DNA from: CADEDH01 sp047971245
Lineage (GTDB): Bacteria; Actinomycetota; Acidimicrobiia; Acidimicrobiales; SZUA-35
Length of the DNA: 32,399 nt
Assembly (NCBI GenBank): GCA_047971245.1
Contig: JBKDZN010000224.1
Location: forward strand, 1 to 32,399
Direction: 5' to 3'
Made by a program: the position numbers and the translations under genes
Part shown: in pieces, positions 1-6,348 of the stretch
How positions within the stretch are numbered: position 1 is the stretch's first letter
Layout: each line of letters opens with the position of its first letter
Notes under the pieces: generated by a model
What the model was told of the DNA's origin: nothing
Database searches by the model: none
What the model saw: the letters and a program-made list of their open reading frames with translations, nothing else

Positions 1-981
1 GCCAAACCGCCGGGTTCGCTCGGGGTGCTGGAGGACATCGCCGTCCATCTCGCCGGGCTCAGCGGCCGGTGCCCTCCCGCCGTCCCGGAACGGCCGGCGA
101 TCGTGGTGTTCGCCGGCGACCACGGGGTGGTGGCCGACGGGGCCAGCGCCTGGCCCTCCGCCGTCACGGTGGCCATGGTCGACACGATCGGCCGGGGCGG
201 AGCCGCCATCAACGCTTTCGCCGCCACCATCGGGGCCGGGGTGAGCGTGGTCGACGTGGGGGTGGCCGGTCCGCTCCCCACCGGGACCGAGGTCGTGGAT
301 CGACGGATCCGTCCGGGTACGGCCTCGATCGTGCACGGCCCGGCCATGACCCCCGACGAGGCGGCCGCTGCCGTTGCGGTGGGTGCGGAACGCGCCCGGG
401 TGGAGATCGAGGCGGGCGCGGACTGTCTGATCGGCGGGGAGATGGGGATCGGCAACACCACCCCGTCGGCGGCCCTCATCGCGGCCACGACCGGTGTGGA
501 CGCGGCCGACGTGGTCGGCCCGGGCGCCGGTCCACCCCCCGGCGGGATTGACCACAAGCGGCTGCTCGTGGCCGCAGCGCTGCGGCGGTTCGGTGCCGTG
601 GCCGCTGCCGGTGACGGCGAACCGAGCGGGGAGGTGTTGCTGTCCGAGCTCGGCGGCCTCGAGATCGCCGCCCTGGCCGGGTTCTACGCGGAGGCCGCCC
701 GCCGGCGGGTCCCGTTCCTGGTCGACGGGGTGATCGCCGGGGCGGCCCTGTGCGTGGCCGATCGGCTGGCCCCCGGGGTGGCGTCGTGCGCCCTGGCCGG
801 GCACCGTTCCACCGAACCGGCGGCCTCGGTGGCCGTGGCGGCGCTCGGGTTGCGTCCCGTGCTCGATCTCGGCCTCCGGCTGGGGGAGGGGACCGGGGCC
901 GCGTTGGCGTTCCCCGTCGTCCAGGCCTCGGCTCGGGCGTTGGCCACGATGGCCGACCTGCCGACCGGCGACGGGGCCTGA
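1..981 (+). CDS. cobT: Nicotinate-nucleotide--dimethylbenzimidazole phosphoribosyltransferase, 5' end cut by the window
   Basis: CobT transfers phosphoribose from nicotinate mononucleotide to the lower-ligand base (usually 5,6-dimethylbenzimidazole), giving the alpha-ribazole phosphate used to assemble cobalamin; it is cytoplasmic. The frame is open from base 1 and begins AKPPGSLG, a motif lying near the N-terminus of the family, so only a short N-terminal piece is missing and the GTG at 25 is not the true start. Visible motifs are GDHGVVADG, GEMGIGNTT, a Gly-rich VVGPGAG, AGHRSTEP, and RLGEGTGAAL near the end. The Glu encoded at 886-888 in that last motif matches the catalytic base (Glu317) of the Salmonella enzyme. 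The gene converges on the next one with a 19-bp gap. No other cobalamin biosynthesis gene is in the window; the Ni/Co importer lies 11 kb away. Identification is confident. Confidence 0.95.
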   Translation, partial: AKPPGSLGVLEDIAVHLAGLSGRCPPAVPERPAIVVFAGDHGVVADGASAWPSAVTVAMVDTIGRGGAAINAFAATIGAGVSVVDVGVAGPLPTGTEVVDRRIRPGTASIVHGPAMTPDEAAAAVAVGAERARVEIEAGADCLIGGEMGIGNTTPSAALIAATTGVDAADVVGPGAGPPPGGIDHKRLLVAAALRRFGAVAAAGDGEPSGEVLLSELGGLEIAALAGFYAEAARRRVPFLVDGVIAGAALCVADRLAPGVASCALAGHRSTEPAASVAVAALGLRPVLDLGLRLGEGTGAALAFPVVQASARALATMADLPTGDGA

Positions 982-1000
982 ACGGCCGGTCGGGCCGGGC

Positions 1001-1834
1001 TCAGTTCGGCGGGGGGAGGGTCTCGTCGACGACGGCCATGGCCTCGATGGCCCGGGGGATCCCGATGTAGAGCGACAGGTGGGTGACGATCTCCCGGATC
1101 TCGGGCGGGGTCAGGCCGTGCTCGATCCCGAAGATGATGTGGTCGTGGAGCTGCCGGGACATGTCGAGGGTGGCCATGATGGCGATGGCCACCACCGAAC
1201 GGTCCCGGCGACCGAGCTCGGGACGCGACCAGATCTCCCCGAACGCCCACCGGAAGGCCATCTCACCGACAGAGCCGAACCGGGCCCGGTAGGCGTCGAG
1301 CTCCACCGACGGGCGCCGGGGTTCCCGGCCCCGCATGGTGGCCACGACCTCGGCGGCCGCTTCGTCGCGGTGCACATCGGATGCCACCGAGGGAGCCGAA
1401 CGGTCGCTGAGCCGCTCGACCCCCTCGGCGATCCGGAGCCCGTCGTCGATCTGACGGCCGGCCGCCACCGCGGCCGGGAAACCGGCGTAGGCGGCCACGT
1501 GGGGCAGGACTTCCTCGATCTCGATCCGGGTGAGGCCGTGCCGTAGCCCGACCTGGGTGTGCAGGACCAGTTCCTCGTCGCGGGCCTGGGCGGCCAGTGA
1601 CGAGATGACCAGCAGGGACCGGTCACGCCGGCTCAGCCCCGGACGGTCCCACATCTCGCCCACCGTCTGGTAGGCGAAGTGGCCCAACGGACCCATCCGC
1701 CGCCCGAGCGAGGCGGCCAGCCGCGCCGGCTCGACGTCGGGTGCGAAGCTGGCGTACGTGCGGGCCGCAGCCGCGGCCCGTTCGTCGGCGGTGTGCTCAG
1801 CGTGCGCAGTGCGTTCAGCGGGGTGATCGGCCAT
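1001..1834 (-). CDS. Carboxymuconolactone decarboxylase-family protein with two CMD domains
   Basis: The 277-residue protein holds two copies of the AhpD/CMD helical fold. The first (about residues 40-130) contains YQTVGEMWDRPGLSRRDRSL and HTQVGLRHGLTRIEIEEVL. The second (about 180-270) repeats the pattern with FGEIWSRPELGRRDRSVV and HIIFGIEHGLTPPEIREIV. Neither copy has the CxxC of peroxidatic AhpD, so a decarboxylase/lactonase-like role or a structural role is more likely than a peroxidase. The substrate cannot be told. Twin-domain forms are common beside aromatic or acyl-CoA degradation genes. The gene follows the thiolase on the same strand after 27 bp and is probably in the marR-thiolase operon. 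No good ribosome-binding site is seen before the ATG at 1834, which would fit translation coupled to the thiolase. Confidence 0.85.
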   Translation of the reverse strand: MADHPAERTAHAEHTADERAAAAARTYASFAPDVEPARLAASLGRRMGPLGHFAYQTVGEMWDRPGLSRRDRSLLVISSLAAQARDEELVLHTQVGLRHGLTRIEIEEVLPHVAAYAGFPAAVAAGRQIDDGLRIAEGVERLSDRSAPSVASDVHRDEAAAEVVATMRGREPRRPSVELDAYRARFGSVGEMAFRWAFGEIWSRPELGRRDRSVVAIAIMATLDMSRQLHDHIIFGIEHGLTPPEIREIVTHLSLYIGIPRAIEAMAVVDETLPPPN

Positions 1835-1861
1835 GGGAGGGGATGGGTCCGTTTCCGGCTC

Positions 1862-3040
1862 TCAGTCGAGCCGCTCGATGATGGTGGCGTTGGCCAGACC
1901 GCCGCCCTCGCACATCGTCTGGAGGCCGTAACGGCCCCCGGTGCGCTCGAGCTCGTTGAGGAGGGTGGCCATCAGCTTGGCGCCCGAACAGCCAAGCGGG
2001 TGCCCGAGGGCGATGGCGCCGCCGTTGACGTTGGTCTTGGCCAGGTCGGCGCCGTACTCCTTCTGCCAGGCCAGCACCACGGGGGCGAAGGCCTCGTTGA
2101 CCTCGAACAGGTCGATGTCGTCGATCGACAGCCCGGAGCGGGCCAGGATCTTCTCGGTGGCCGGAATCGGGCCCTTCAGCATGGTGACCGGATCGGTGCC
2201 GGCCACGGCGAAGCTGTGGAACCGGGCCCGGGGCTTGAGCCCCAGCTCGGCGGCCTTCTCGGCGCTCATGATCAGCACCGCCGACGCACCGTCGGAGATC
2301 TGGCTGGAGTTCCCGGCGGTGATCTTGCCGTCTTCCTTGAACGCCGGCTTCAGCTTGGCCAGCGTCTCGGCCGTGGTGCCCTCACGGATGCCCTCGTCAC
2401 GGGTGACGGTGGTGGTCTGGCCGTCGACGGTGACCGGCACGGGCACGATCTCGTTCTCGAACCGGCCTTCCTCGGTGGCCTGGGCGGCCCGGCGCTGGCT
2501 CTCGGCCCCGAAGGCGTCGAGCTGTTCGCGGGTGAAACCGTACTCGTCGGCGATCATCTCGGCCCCGATGCCCTGGGGCGGGAGGCCGGTGTCGGCGTAG
2601 CGCTCCTGCATCGACGCCGGGAACGGGAAGCCCATGCCTTCGACGACACTGGAACCCATCGGGGTCCGGGTCATCACCTCGACACCGGCCGCCACGGCCA
2701 CGTCGTAGGCCCCGGACATCACGCCCTGGGCCGCGAAGTGGACGGCCTGTTGGCTGGAACCGCACTGACGGTCGACCGTGGTGGCCGGAACCGATTCGGG
2801 CCAGCCGGCGGCCAGGACGGCGTTGCGGCCGATGTTGAGCGCCTGCTCACCGACCTGCATGACACAGCCCATGATCACGTCGTCGACGATGGCCGGGTCG
2901 AGGTTGTTGCGCTCCTGCAAGGCCTTCAGCACGTGGGCGGCCAGGTCGACTGGGTGCCAATCGGCCAGTTGACCGTTCCGCCGGCCGCCGGGGGTCCGGA
3001 CGGCGTCGACGATCACGGCTTCACGCATGGTTTGGGTCAT
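1862..3040 (-). CDS. Acetyl-CoA acetyltransferase / 3-ketoacyl-CoA thiolase
   Basis: This is a 392-residue thiolase, the family's usual length, which cleaves 3-ketoacyl-CoA with CoA, or condenses acyl-CoAs in reverse. The catalytic residues are all visible: nucleophilic Cys93 in DRQCGSSQQA, His347 in NGGAIALGHPLGCSGAK and Cys377 in MCEGGGLANA. The frame is open further upstream, but the ATG at 3040 is chosen because the protein then begins MTQTMREAVIVDAVRTP, as thiolases do, and an AGAGGA ribosome-binding site precedes it. It follows the MarR gene by 109 bp on the same strand. With the divergent acyl-CoA dehydrogenase it suggests a small beta-oxidation-type unit. Chain-length specificity cannot be read; FadA-type degradation is favoured over biosynthesis by context. 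Confidence 0.93.
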   Translation of the reverse strand: MTQTMREAVIVDAVRTPGGRRNGQLADWHPVDLAAHVLKALQERNNLDPAIVDDVIMGCVMQVGEQALNIGRNAVLAAGWPESVPATTVDRQCGSSQQAVHFAAQGVMSGAYDVAVAAGVEVMTRTPMGSSVVEGMGFPFPASMQERYADTGLPPQGIGAEMIADEYGFTREQLDAFGAESQRRAAQATEEGRFENEIVPVPVTVDGQTTTVTRDEGIREGTTAETLAKLKPAFKEDGKITAGNSSQISDGASAVLIMSAEKAAELGLKPRARFHSFAVAGTDPVTMLKGPIPATEKILARSGLSIDDIDLFEVNEAFAPVVLAWQKEYGADLAKTNVNGGAIALGHPLGCSGAKLMATLLNELERTGGRYGLQTMCEGGGLANATIIERLD

Positions 3041-3149
3041 CTTGGGGGATCCTCTGCTTTCTGAAGGGGAATTCTGGCGGACGCAGGTGTCGTTGTGGTG
3101 AACGGTGTGACCATCGCCCGCCCCGGGACCGTCGGCGAGACGCCGGGGG

Positions 3150-3680
3150 CTACCCGTCGTCGGCGCGCTCCGGCTCGGTGTTGGTGGCCCCGCCCAGCAC
3201 CACTTCGGTGGTGGCCGTGACCGCGTTTCGCTGCAGTCTGACCAGGAGCGACGCCAGGTGTTGCCGCTCCTGCCGGGTGACGTCGTGGCGCAGCCGTTCC
3301 CGGATTCGCCGGTCGATGTCGGTGATCCGATCGGCCGTTTCCCGCCCGTCAACAGTCACACCGACCAGCCACACCCTGCGATCGTTCTCATCCGCGGACC
3401 GGGTCAGGAGACCACGGGCCTCGAGCCGGTCGATGGCACTGCCGGCCGCCGCCCGCCCGACCCCGATCCGTTCGGCCAGGGCCGTCTGGGTGATCGGGCC
3501 CTGCTCGGCGACATAGGCGAGCAGGGAGGCGGTGGTCAGGTTGAGTTCCAGGGTGTTGAGGGCGGCATCGTAGGCCTCACGGATACGGCGCGCGGTGGCC
3601 ATCAATGTGGACTCGACCCGCAACCACGGGGGGGCGTCCAGCTCGTGTTCGGGCACGTTTCGGGAACCTGTCTGGCTCAT
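3150..3680 (-). CDS. MarR-family transcriptional regulator
   Basis: A 176-residue winged-helix regulator. Residues around 30-130 hold the MarR core: LTTASLLAYVAEQGPITQTA, then ALAERIGVGRAAAGSAIDRL as the recognition helix, and the wing SADENDRRVWLVGVTVDGRE with the conserved D-R pair. Long terminal helices for dimerisation flank the core. The start at 3680 (ATG, MSQTGSRN) is taken because the longer upstream frame would run into the divergent acyl-CoA dehydrogenase gene. The 27-bp space between the two starts contains an inverted repeat, so the protein probably represses both itself (with thiolase and CMD gene) and the dehydrogenase. The natural ligand is likely an acyl-CoA or aromatic acid, by analogy only. 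Confidence 0.9.
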   Translation of the reverse strand: MSQTGSRNVPEHELDAPPWLRVESTLMATARRIREAYDAALNTLELNLTTASLLAYVAEQGPITQTALAERIGVGRAAAGSAIDRLEARGLLTRSADENDRRVWLVGVTVDGRETADRITDIDRRIRERLRHDVTRQERQHLASLLVRLQRNAVTATTEVVLGGATNTEPERADDG

Positions 3681-3683
3681 GAC

Positions 3684-3701
3684 TGTATTGCAGCATACAA
3701 T
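3684..3701. promoter_or_regulatory. Divergent MarR operator overlapping a -10 box
   Basis: TGTAT at 3684-3688 and ATACA at 3695-3699 form an inverted repeat with a 6-nt spacer. The whole space between the divergent starts is 27 bp. On the plus strand TACAAT (3696-3701) looks like a -10 box ending 6 nt before the dehydrogenase ATG, implying a leaderless mRNA. A repressor on the repeat would cover that box. Assignment to the adjacent MarR protein is inference from position and symmetry. Confidence 0.55.
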
Positions 3702-3707
3702 CTCGCC

Positions 3708-4904
3708 ATGGCCGACGCAGAACTCAGCACCAGCGAAGCCGAGGAGTTCAGGACCAAGGTCCGGGAGTTCCTGGCTGACAACACCGCCCCGAACGCCGAC
3801 TACCCCACCCAGAAGGGTTTCCAGGAGGCCCTGTCCGAGGCTGGCCTGGCCGGAATCGTGTACGACGAGGCGTTCGGCGGCGCCGGCCTCACCAAGGCGC
3901 ACGACCGGATCTTCCGGGAGGAATCGGCCCGATTCCCGACGATGAACAACGAGTTCATCATCAGCCACGGGATGTGCCTCCCGGTGCTGAACGACTTCGG
4001 TACCGACGAGCAGCGCAAGACCTACATGCCCGACAACATCGCCGGGCGGACCCTATGGTGCCAGATGTTCTCCGAGCCGGGCGCCGGATCCGATGTGGCC
4101 AGCCTGCAGACCAAGGCCGAGCGCGATGGTGACGAGTGGATCATCAACGGCCAGAAGGTGTGGACCACCCTGGCCCACATCAGCGACTACGCGGTGCTGA
4201 TCGCCCGGACCGACCCCGACGCGGTGAAGCACGCCGGGATCTCCATGTTCATCCTCCCCATGGACGCCCCCGGCGTCGAGGTGCGTCCCATCCACCAGAT
4301 CGACGGTGGCCGCCACTTCAACGAGGTCTTCTTCACCGACGTCCGCATCCCGGCCGACAACCTCCTCGGCGAGCTCAACAACGGCTGGAACCAGGCCACG
4401 GCCATGCTCATGTACGAGCGGGTGGCCATCGGTACCATCGGTGGCGGCAAGATCAGCCAACCCAACTACAAGCTGCTCAAGGCGGCCGCCGAGGCCGGCG
4501 GCACCCTGGCCGACCCCAACGTCCGCCAGAACCTGATGACCATCTACTCCATGGAGACGGCCAAGTCGCTCATGGCGCTCCGCACCCGGGCCGAGCTCCA
4601 GACCGGCCGGACCCCCGGCCCCGGCGGGTCCCTCGGCAAGCTGTTCGGTTCCGTCATCCAGTGGCGGATGCGGGAGATGCTGATGAACGCGGCCGGCCCG
4701 GCCTCCCAGGCGTGGTCGGCCGGCGACGCCGAAGGCGGCGAGCTGGCCCGCCAGACCGTGGGCTCGTTCAGCTCCTCGATCGCCGGTGGCACCGACGAGA
4801 TCCAGCGCAACATCATCGGCGACCGGGTCCTCGGACTGCCCCGTGACATCGCCGTCGACCGTGGCGTCGCCTTCAAGGACCTCAAGGTCGGCACCCAGCG
4901 CTAG
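3708..4904 (+). CDS. Acyl-CoA dehydrogenase (FadE type)
   Basis: A 398-residue FAD-dependent acyl-CoA dehydrogenase introducing the alpha,beta double bond in acyl-CoA thioesters. Visible signatures are the mid-domain flavin/substrate motif MFSEPGAGSDVASLQTKAER followed by WIINGQKVWTT, and the C-terminal SIAGGTDEIQRNIIGDRVLG. The usual catalytic Glu of short/medium-chain enzymes (YEGT) is Gly at that place (AGGT), as in many actinobacterial FadE subunits. The base may lie elsewhere, or the protein may work in a heteromer; that is inference. The start at 3708 (MADAELSTSEAEEF) sits directly after the divergent operator, and the protein then has the normal family length. A strong hairpin follows the gene. 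Substrate class is unknown. Confidence 0.93.
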   Translation: MADAELSTSEAEEFRTKVREFLADNTAPNADYPTQKGFQEALSEAGLAGIVYDEAFGGAGLTKAHDRIFREESARFPTMNNEFIISHGMCLPVLNDFGTDEQRKTYMPDNIAGRTLWCQMFSEPGAGSDVASLQTKAERDGDEWIINGQKVWTTLAHISDYAVLIARTDPDAVKHAGISMFILPMDAPGVEVRPIHQIDGGRHFNEVFFTDVRIPADNLLGELNNGWNQATAMLMYERVAIGTIGGGKISQPNYKLLKAAAEAGGTLADPNVRQNLMTIYSMETAKSLMALRTRAELQTGRTPGPGGSLGKLFGSVIQWRMREMLMNAAGPASQAWSAGDAEGGELARQTVGSFSSSIAGGTDEIQRNIIGDRVLGLPRDIAVDRGVAFKDLKVGTQR

Positions 4905-4937
4905 CGCCCGCCGGCGCTCCCGTTCCCCCATCGCGTC

Positions 4938-4969
4938 ACCGGCCCGGAGGTGCCCACCTCCGGGCCGGT
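4938..4969 (+). terminator. Strong hairpin terminator after the acyl-CoA dehydrogenase
   Basis: Perfect 14-bp stem: ACCGGCCCGGAGGT (4938-4951) pairs with ACCTCCGGGCCGGT (4956-4969) around a 4-nt loop, 34 nt after the stop codon. No long U tract follows, as is common in high-GC actinobacteria. Confidence 0.8.
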
Positions 4970-5036
4970 TCGCGTACGCCTGTCACCCCAACGGGTGGTT
5001 CGGGCCGTGGTGTCAATGTGTCGATCGACCACTCCC

Positions 5037-5062
5037 TACCGACCAGTAGGTAGGTTTAGAGT
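5037..5062 (+). promoter_or_regulatory. Operator-like inverted repeat and -10 box of the desaturase
   Basis: TACCGAC (5037-5043) and GTAGGTA (5046-5052) form a near-perfect inverted repeat (one mismatch, 2-nt spacer) of the kind bound by TetR-family repressors. A -10-like TAGAGT lies at 5057-5062, 7 nt before the ATG at 5070, so the transcript is probably leaderless. No TetR gene is adjacent, so any regulator acts from elsewhere. Confidence 0.45.
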
Positions 5063-5069
5063 TCACGGC

Positions 5070-6101
5070 ATGACGGCGACAGAACCCGACGGCAAGCCGA
5101 CCGGGCTCAAACCGGTCATCGACGTCATCCCGCCGGCGTGTTACCGGCGCTCCACGGCGAGAGGCCTGTTCCTGATCGGCCGGGACCTCACCGTGTACCT
5201 GCTCGCCCTGTGGGGTCTGGCGTCCACCGACAACCCCCTGCTCCTCGTGCCGCTGTGGTTGTTGGCCGGCCTCGCGGTGGCCGGCCTGTTCGTGCTCGGC
5301 CACGATGCCGCCCACGGCGCCCTGTTCGATTCGTCGCGGCTGAACGAGATCACGGCCCGGCTCACCATGCTGCCGTCCTGGCACGCCACCGAGCAGTGGA
5401 AGTTCGGGCACAACCGGGTGCATCACGGCCACACCCTGCGCCAGGGCATGGACTTCGTGTGGCACCCCACTACCCGGGCCGAGTGGGAGGCCATGGGCCG
5501 TCTGGCGCGGCTGCGCCACCGCCTCGAATGGGGTCCGTTCGGCGCCGGCGCCTACTACCTCCGTGGCGTCTGGTTCGACAAGATGGTCACCTTCCGGCCG
5601 CCCGAGCGCTGGGCCCGGGCCATGCGGCGTGACCGGCTCCTGGTCATCGCCTTCGTCGTGATCGGCCTGGTCGCCTGCCTCGCCTGGTCGGGCGGTGCCG
5701 GTGCCGGCCTGTGGGCCTTTGTGAAACTGTTCGTCGTCCCGTTCCTGCTGTTCTGCCAGACCATCGGGTGGGTGGTGTACGTGCACCACATCGACCCCGA
5801 GATCCGCTGGTGGACCCGCCGGGACTGGAACCGGTACCGCGGCCAGGTCGAGGGGACCACGATCCTGCGGGGCCCACCGGGTTGGGAGCTGTTCTTCCAC
5901 TGGATCATGGTGCACATCCCCCATCATGTGGATATGCGGATCCCCTGCTACCACCTGCCCGATGCCGGTCGGGCCATCCAGCGGGCCTTCCCCGATGACG
6001 TCGTGAGTCGGCGCATCTCGGTGCGTGCGTACCTGCGAGCGGTGCGGGAGTGCAAGATCCACGATTTCGAAACCGGCGTCTGGTCGCGATACCCGGCCTG
6101 A
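5070..6101 (+). CDS. Membrane fatty-acid desaturase / hydroxylase-type diiron enzyme
   Basis: The 343-residue protein has the three histidine clusters of integral-membrane desaturases: HDAAH (His78-His82), HNRVHH (His114-His119) and HIPHH (His282-His286). These bind two irons that use O2 to desaturate or hydroxylate an acyl chain or similar lipid. Hydrophobic stretches at about residues 33-77 and 185-235 are the membrane spans. The ATG at 5070 is taken, not the longer frame from 4950, because the earlier part overlaps the terminator of the previous gene and the operator. Regioselectivity and whether the substrate is a phospholipid acyl chain, acyl-CoA or a carotenoid/sterol-like lipid cannot be told. 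It stands alone, transcribed from its own promoter. Confidence 0.88.
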   Translation: MTATEPDGKPTGLKPVIDVIPPACYRRSTARGLFLIGRDLTVYLLALWGLASTDNPLLLVPLWLLAGLAVAGLFVLGHDAAHGALFDSSRLNEITARLTMLPSWHATEQWKFGHNRVHHGHTLRQGMDFVWHPTTRAEWEAMGRLARLRHRLEWGPFGAGAYYLRGVWFDKMVTFRPPERWARAMRRDRLLVIAFVVIGLVACLAWSGGAGAGLWAFVKLFVVPFLLFCQTIGWVVYVHHIDPEIRWWTRRDWNRYRGQVEGTTILRGPPGWELFFHWIMVHIPHHVDMRIPCYHLPDAGRAIQRAFPDDVVSRRISVRAYLRAVRECKIHDFETGVWSRYPA

Positions 6102-6313
6102 ACCAACGCCCGAGCCGCGCCGTTCAAATCGTTATTACTGATGATCGGTGGACAGGCAGGCCCCGCAAACGGCGGTACGACGCGGGCCCCATGCGGCGCA
6201 GACGGGGGTCGTTGACAGGCGCGAACCGCCAGGTGACACTGGCCGTACCCGCCGCCCCGCCGCCGCCCCGCCCCTCGAACCGGCCGTCCTCATGAGCTGA
6301 GATCCGGTCCCGG

Positions 6314-6344
6314 GACGGGCGTGTCCGGCGCGCCCGTCAGGAGC
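6314..6344 (+). promoter_or_regulatory. Hairpin abutting the ribosome-binding site of the glycoside hydrolase
   Basis: GACGGGCG (6314-6321) pairs perfectly with CGCCCGTC (6331-6338); the AGGAG ribosome-binding site follows at once (6339-6343), 5 nt before the ATG. The stem could affect ribosome access. The rest of the 247-nt gap from 6102 shows an AT-richer stretch near 6125-6145 that may hold a promoter, and no credible gene. Confidence 0.35.
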
Positions 6345-6348
6345 ACCC

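Noticed and set aside
1679..3064. Long plus-strand frame opposite the thiolase
   Set aside because: Antisense shadow; the thiolase catalytic residues are all on the minus strand.
6050..6295. Small frame between the desaturase and the hydrolase
   Set aside because: It starts within the desaturase, has Arg/Pro-rich sequence and no ribosome-binding site or pattern.
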